Below are positions 4,209 through 6,924 of a stretch of 6,924 nt of DNA, one piece after another. The translations under genes were made by a program, and so were the position numbers. Source of the DNA: an uncultured Bacteroidia bacterium (lineage in GTDB: Bacteria > Bacteroidota > Bacteroidia > Bacteroidales > CAJPTX01); assembly GCA_938040915.1 (NCBI GenBank), contig CALHZE010000310.1, positions 1 to 6,924 on the forward strand, read 5' to 3'. How positions within the stretch are numbered: position 1 is the stretch's first letter; each line of letters opens with the position of its first letter. The notes under the pieces are model-generated. The model saw only the letters and a program-made list of their open reading frames with translations. It was not told the origin of the DNA and did no database searches.

Positions 4209-6924
4209 ATGAACGACACATTTACACGGTTCACACGCACCCTCCTTCTGCTTTTGGGGCTTTTCGTGAGCTTTACCAGTGGCTCGCTCTACGCCGAGGG
4301 GCGTCCCTTTATTACCAAGTGGCAGGGCGAGGTCGGCGTCCCTATTAAAATCCCCATCGTGGGAACGTATACCCTCACTTGGTATAACGAAGCAACCCCC
4401 GATGAAAAACACACGGGACAATATGCTCTTGTCCAAGAAGGTCAAGAACTATCACGAGAGCCATACTCCTTCACCCCTACCGCAGAAGGGGTCTACGTGG
4501 TAGAGGTCGCTCCCGAAGGTGTGGAGCATCTTGTTATGGGCACTAAGGATAAGACTTGGGGCACACCCGAAGCCTTACTCGAAGTCGTACAGTTCGGTAC
4601 TGTCGAATGGAAGGATATGAGCTACGCCTTCAGTGGCTGCAAAAATATGCGCTTTGCCGACGGGATTGATAAACCCAACCTCGAGTCCGTACGTAATGCG
4701 GAATCTATGTTCCAAGGGTGTCTCGTATTTAACTCTCCCATAAATGAGTGGGATGTGAGCCACATCCCCTTTATGCACTATATGTTTTGGGGATGCGCCG
4801 CTTTTAACCAACCCCTAGATAAATGGCGTCTGAATCACGATCCGCACATCAGTGGACTATTTATTGAATGCACATCCTTCAACCAACCGCTTAATAACTG
4901 GGATGTGAGTAAGGTGACAGATATGGAAGGGATGTTTAGCGGCTGCACCTCCTTTAACCAGCCTCTTGACAACTGGAATGTGAGTAATGTGACACATATG
5001 GGTAGAATGTTTCGCGGCTGCACCTCCTTCAACCAGCCTCTTGACAGTTGGGATGTGAGTAAGGTGACAGCTATGGATGGGATGTTTAGCGGCTGCACCT
5101 CCTTTAACCAGCCTCTTGACAATTGGGAGGTGAGTAACGTTACTAATATGAGGGGGATGCTTTACAACTGCTCCTCCTTTAACCACTCCCTCGCTGCTTG
5201 GAAGCTGAAACGTTGTCAAGAGCTTGGGTTAGGCGGCTGTGCGATAGATACGAAGAACTACTCTAAAACCTTAGCTAGCTGGGCTGCACAACCAGAGATA
5301 AGCTCCGAGATGACCTTAGATGCTGGTGGCTTGCGCTACGTTTGGCAAGATCCTCACAACCAGTTGAATGCAAAAGGGTGGAACATCATGGGCGATAACT
5401 ACGACCCAACGTATGTTGATATCCAACTCCCTGCAACTCTCTCATTAAAACAAGGGACGACGGCGCAGCTCAAAGCTGAGGTCTTTGTCACCGAAGGGGG
5501 CGACCAAGGCGTGATATGGAAAAGCAGTGCACCACAATATGTAAGTGTGAACCCCTCCTCTGGCGAAATAACCGCCAAAGCTATCGGCAGTGCCATCATT
5601 ACCGCAACCTGCAAAGTTGACCCCTCAAAAAGCGCTACGTGCGAAGTCACTGTCCCCGATGCAGGGGTGGAGAGCGTGCACGTTACCCCAGAGGAGCTTA
5701 CTATGAGCGTCGGGGAAACAAAGAAGCTTATTGCGCAATTAGTTACTTATGGCGTGGGCGTAGATCAGGGTGTAGTATGGAGTAGTCGTAACCCATCCAT
5801 CGCACAGGTAGACGCGTGGAATGGAAAAGTGACTGGCATAGCACCTGGCGAAGCGGAAATCGTCGCTACAAGCCGAACGGATAACTCCAAGCAAGGAATC
5901 TGTCGCGTTACAGTCGCTGGGGTGCGTAAGGTTATAATAGACCAACCCAACGAACTAATCATAATAAAACCCAACGAAGTGAGAAAGTTTACAGCAACCG
6001 TCATTGCCTTTGGAGACGTAGATAGAGGGGTCGTCTGGGGAAAGCGCGAAGAGTATCAAACTGAGAACGTACAGGTGGATTCACAAACTGGAGAGGTAAA
6101 GGGACTCTTCCCTGGCTATTACTGGTTACAAGCGGCCAGCAAGGCAGATAATACCCAAAAAGACTATCGTGGGTTAGCTGTAGAAGGGATTGTCGATGTC
6201 AGACTAGATCTCCCCACACGTCCTCTCAAAGTAGGAGAAACCCTTACTAGAGATATCTGGGTAGAGTCGTATGGTGACGTAGCGCAAGATATCGTTGTCG
6301 GATGTAGCGACCCGCGAATACTAGAACTGAAACTAGTGAAAGTAAATGAAAGAGAGGTACTAGAAATCAAGGTGCTTGACAAAGGAGAAGCTACCATTAC
6401 GGTTGAGAGCAGAATAGACCCCTCAAAGAGTAATACCTACAGAGTTGTGGCGATTGAGGAAAACGGTGTACAGGTGATCCCCGCACGGCATATATTCGGA
6501 AAAGGTGAAACGCTACAATTAAAAGCTATCGTAGCTGGAGAAGATCAGCGGGTAACATGGTCAAGCAGTGCGCCTCACTTAGTAGAGGTCAATGAGCAAA
6601 CTGGCGAAGCTACCGCGCTAGAGTTGGGCGAGGTCTTCATCACAGCACGTAGCCAAGCCGACCTATCCAAGTACGGCGATTGTAACATTGTCGTGCGAGG
6701 CGTAAAAAGTATAACTCTCCCCAGTGACTACGAACTTCCTGTGAGAGAGAGTAAACCCATCGAGGCCTCTGTCGACGTATCGGGGGACGCCGACGACGAT
6801 GTCTATTGGACGGTAGAAAACGAATCTTTACTCCAGATTACAAGCTATTTCGATAAAACAGCCCTCCTCACAGGACTCCGCCCTGGTGTGACAACACTTA
6901 CCGCAATCTCTCGTTTTGATAACG
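4209..6924 (+). CDS. BspA-like (DUF285) surface protein with Big_2 array, 3' end outside window
   Basis: An open frame of 905 codons runs from the ATG at 4209 to the right edge without a stop. An in-frame TAG at 4182 makes this the first possible ATG. Residues 1-29 are a signal peptide: Arg near the N-terminus, the hydrophobic TLLLLLGLFVSF, and probable cleavage after SLYA. Residues about 33-135 form a beta-rich head common in BspA-family proteins (FITKW, TYTLTWYNEATP, LLEVVQFGTVEW). Residues 156-330 are DUF285 repeats of 25 residues with the pattern W-[DN]-VS-x-VT-x-M-x-x-MF-x-GC-T-S-FNQPLD-N. From about residue 403 onward there are at least six Big_2-like modules. BspA-type proteins are known as adhesins that bind host proteins or other bacteria; the role here is inferred. 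Export by Sec and then T9SS is likely, but the sorting domain would lie beyond the window. No Shine-Dalgarno is visible. A strong terminator precedes it, so it starts its own transcript. Confidence 0.92.
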   Translation, partial: MNDTFTRFTRTLLLLLGLFVSFTSGSLYAEGRPFITKWQGEVGVPIKIPIVGTYTLTWYNEATPDEKHTGQYALVQEGQELSREPYSFTPTAEGVYVVEVAPEGVEHLVMGTKDKTWGTPEALLEVVQFGTVEWKDMSYAFSGCKNMRFADGIDKPNLESVRNAESMFQGCLVFNSPINEWDVSHIPFMHYMFWGCAAFNQPLDKWRLNHDPHISGLFIECTSFNQPLNNWDVSKVTDMEGMFSGCTSFNQPLDNWNVSNVTHMGRMFRGCTSFNQPLDSWDVSKVTAMDGMFSGCTSFNQPLDNWEVSNVTNMRGMLYNCSSFNHSLAAWKLKRCQELGLGGCAIDTKNYSKTLASWAAQPEISSEMTLDAGGLRYVWQDPHNQLNAKGWNIMGDNYDPTYVDIQLPATLSLKQGTTAQLKAEVFVTEGGDQGVIWKSSAPQYVSVNPSSGEITAKAIGSAIITATCKVDPSKSATCEVTVPDAGVESVHVTPEELTMSVGETKKLIAQLVTYGVGVDQGVVWSSRNPSIAQVDAWNGKVTGIAPGEAEIVATSRTDNSKQGICRVTVAGVRKVIIDQPNELIIIKPNEVRKFTATVIAFGDVDRGVVWGKREEYQTENVQVDSQTGEVKGLFPGYYWLQAASKADNTQKDYRGLAVEGIVDVRLDLPTRPLKVGETLTRDIWVESYGDVAQDIVVGCSDPRILELKLVKVNEREVLEIKVLDKGEATITVESRIDPSKSNTYRVVAIEENGVQVIPARHIFGKGETLQLKAIVAGEDQRVTWSSSAPHLVEVNEQTGEATALELGEVFITARSQADLSKYGDCNIVVRGVKSITLPSDYELPVRESKPIEASVDVSGDADDDVYWTVENESLLQITSYFDKTALLTGLRPGVTTLTAISRFDN
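4749..5198 (+). repeat. Six tandem 75-bp repeats encoding DUF285 units
   Basis: TGG (Trp) recurs exactly every 75 bases at 4749, 4824, 4899, 4974, 5049 and 5124, and again at 5199 where the capping segment starts. Each unit encodes 25 residues with Cys at position 16 followed by the FNQPL-type stretch. The third (4899-4973) and fifth (5049-5123) units differ at only 3 of 75 bases, while the third and fourth differ at about 11. The first, second and sixth units are more diverged. A degenerate unit of the same length (Pro instead of Trp) precedes the array at 4674-4748. The repeats form part of the surface protein and give stacked, LRR-like turns by family analogy. Confidence 0.93.
5415..6924 (+). 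repeat. Array of six Big_2-like Ig modules within the BspA-like protein
   Basis: Modules begin at about residues 403, 487, 572, 662, 753 and 832, roughly 80-90 residues apart, and the last is cut by the window edge. Well-kept modules (first, second, fifth) show LxxGxTxxLxA, then a W-[KS]-SS-[AR]-[NP]-P-type strand, a SGEITA or TGEATA turn, GxAxITA, and a closing strand with Cys (CEVTV, CRVTV, CNIVV). The third, fourth and sixth are looser; the fourth lacks the central Trp and reads VVGCSDPRILEL. Big_2 domains are bacterial Ig-like folds found in adhesins, usually acting as a stalk or binding modules. Sequence between modules is minimal, which fits a continuous rod. Confidence 0.85.

Noticed and set aside
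4073..4503. Plus-strand open frames at 4073-4348 and 4279-4503, and a minus-strand one at 4197-4445.
   Set aside because: They overlap the terminator and the start of the BspA-like gene, whose frame has a clear signal peptide and domain content; these frames show no recognisable protein features.
4749..5198. The evenly spaced repeats considered as a CRISPR array.
   Set aside because: The repeats abut with no unique spacers, keep one reading frame, and encode a known DUF285 protein pattern.
4857..5219. A 120-codon minus-strand open frame with repeated peptide text, plus another at 4835-5122.
   Set aside because: Both are mirror images of the 75-bp repeats of the BspA-like gene. A repeat length divisible by three keeps every frame open or closed alike, so openness is not evidence of coding.

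Overview
The window looks like chromosome from a Bacteroidota bacterium that has a type IX secretion system (T9SS), most likely an oral or host-associated Porphyromonas-like organism. The evidence is a T9SS type A sorting domain at the end of the first protein, BACON and Big_2 domains, a BspA-type (DUF285) surface protein, starts preceded by A-rich sequence rather than Shine-Dalgarno boxes, and a TAnnTTTG -7 promoter box. The genus is inference from protein style only.

Layout, all on the + strand: (1) positions 1-2176 hold the 3' part of a large secreted surface protein whose start lies left of the window. It has beta-helix-like repeats, a BACON domain, two Big_2 Ig-like domains, a Pro/Gln-rich linker and a T9SS C-terminal domain. 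It ends at an 18-bp hairpin. (2) After a Bacteroidota-type promoter box comes a single-gene unit at 2343-4064. It encodes a 573-residue DUF262 + DUF1524 protein of the GmrSD/SspE/BrxU kind, a candidate anti-phage nuclease, and is closed by a strong intrinsic terminator. (3) From 4209 to the right edge runs a second large surface protein, open at its 3' end. It has a signal peptide, a BspA-like head with six exact-length 75-bp tandem repeats, and at least six Big_2-like modules. No stop codon occurs before the window ends.

The two surface genes belong together by type: secreted, Ig-module-rich, probably adhesive or glycan-binding proteins displayed through T9SS. The DUF262 gene between them has its own promoter-like box and terminators on both sides, so it reads as an independently expressed insertion rather than an operon partner. 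No RNA genes, CRISPR arrays, insertion sequences or transposases were seen. The non-coding stretches (2177-2342 and 4065-4208) are short and are covered by the terminators and promoter candidates listed.

The most interesting points are the lone DUF262/DUF1524 gene with a non-canonical HNH motif, and the 75-bp repeat array, in which alternate units are nearly identical, suggesting recent unequal recombination or gene conversion.
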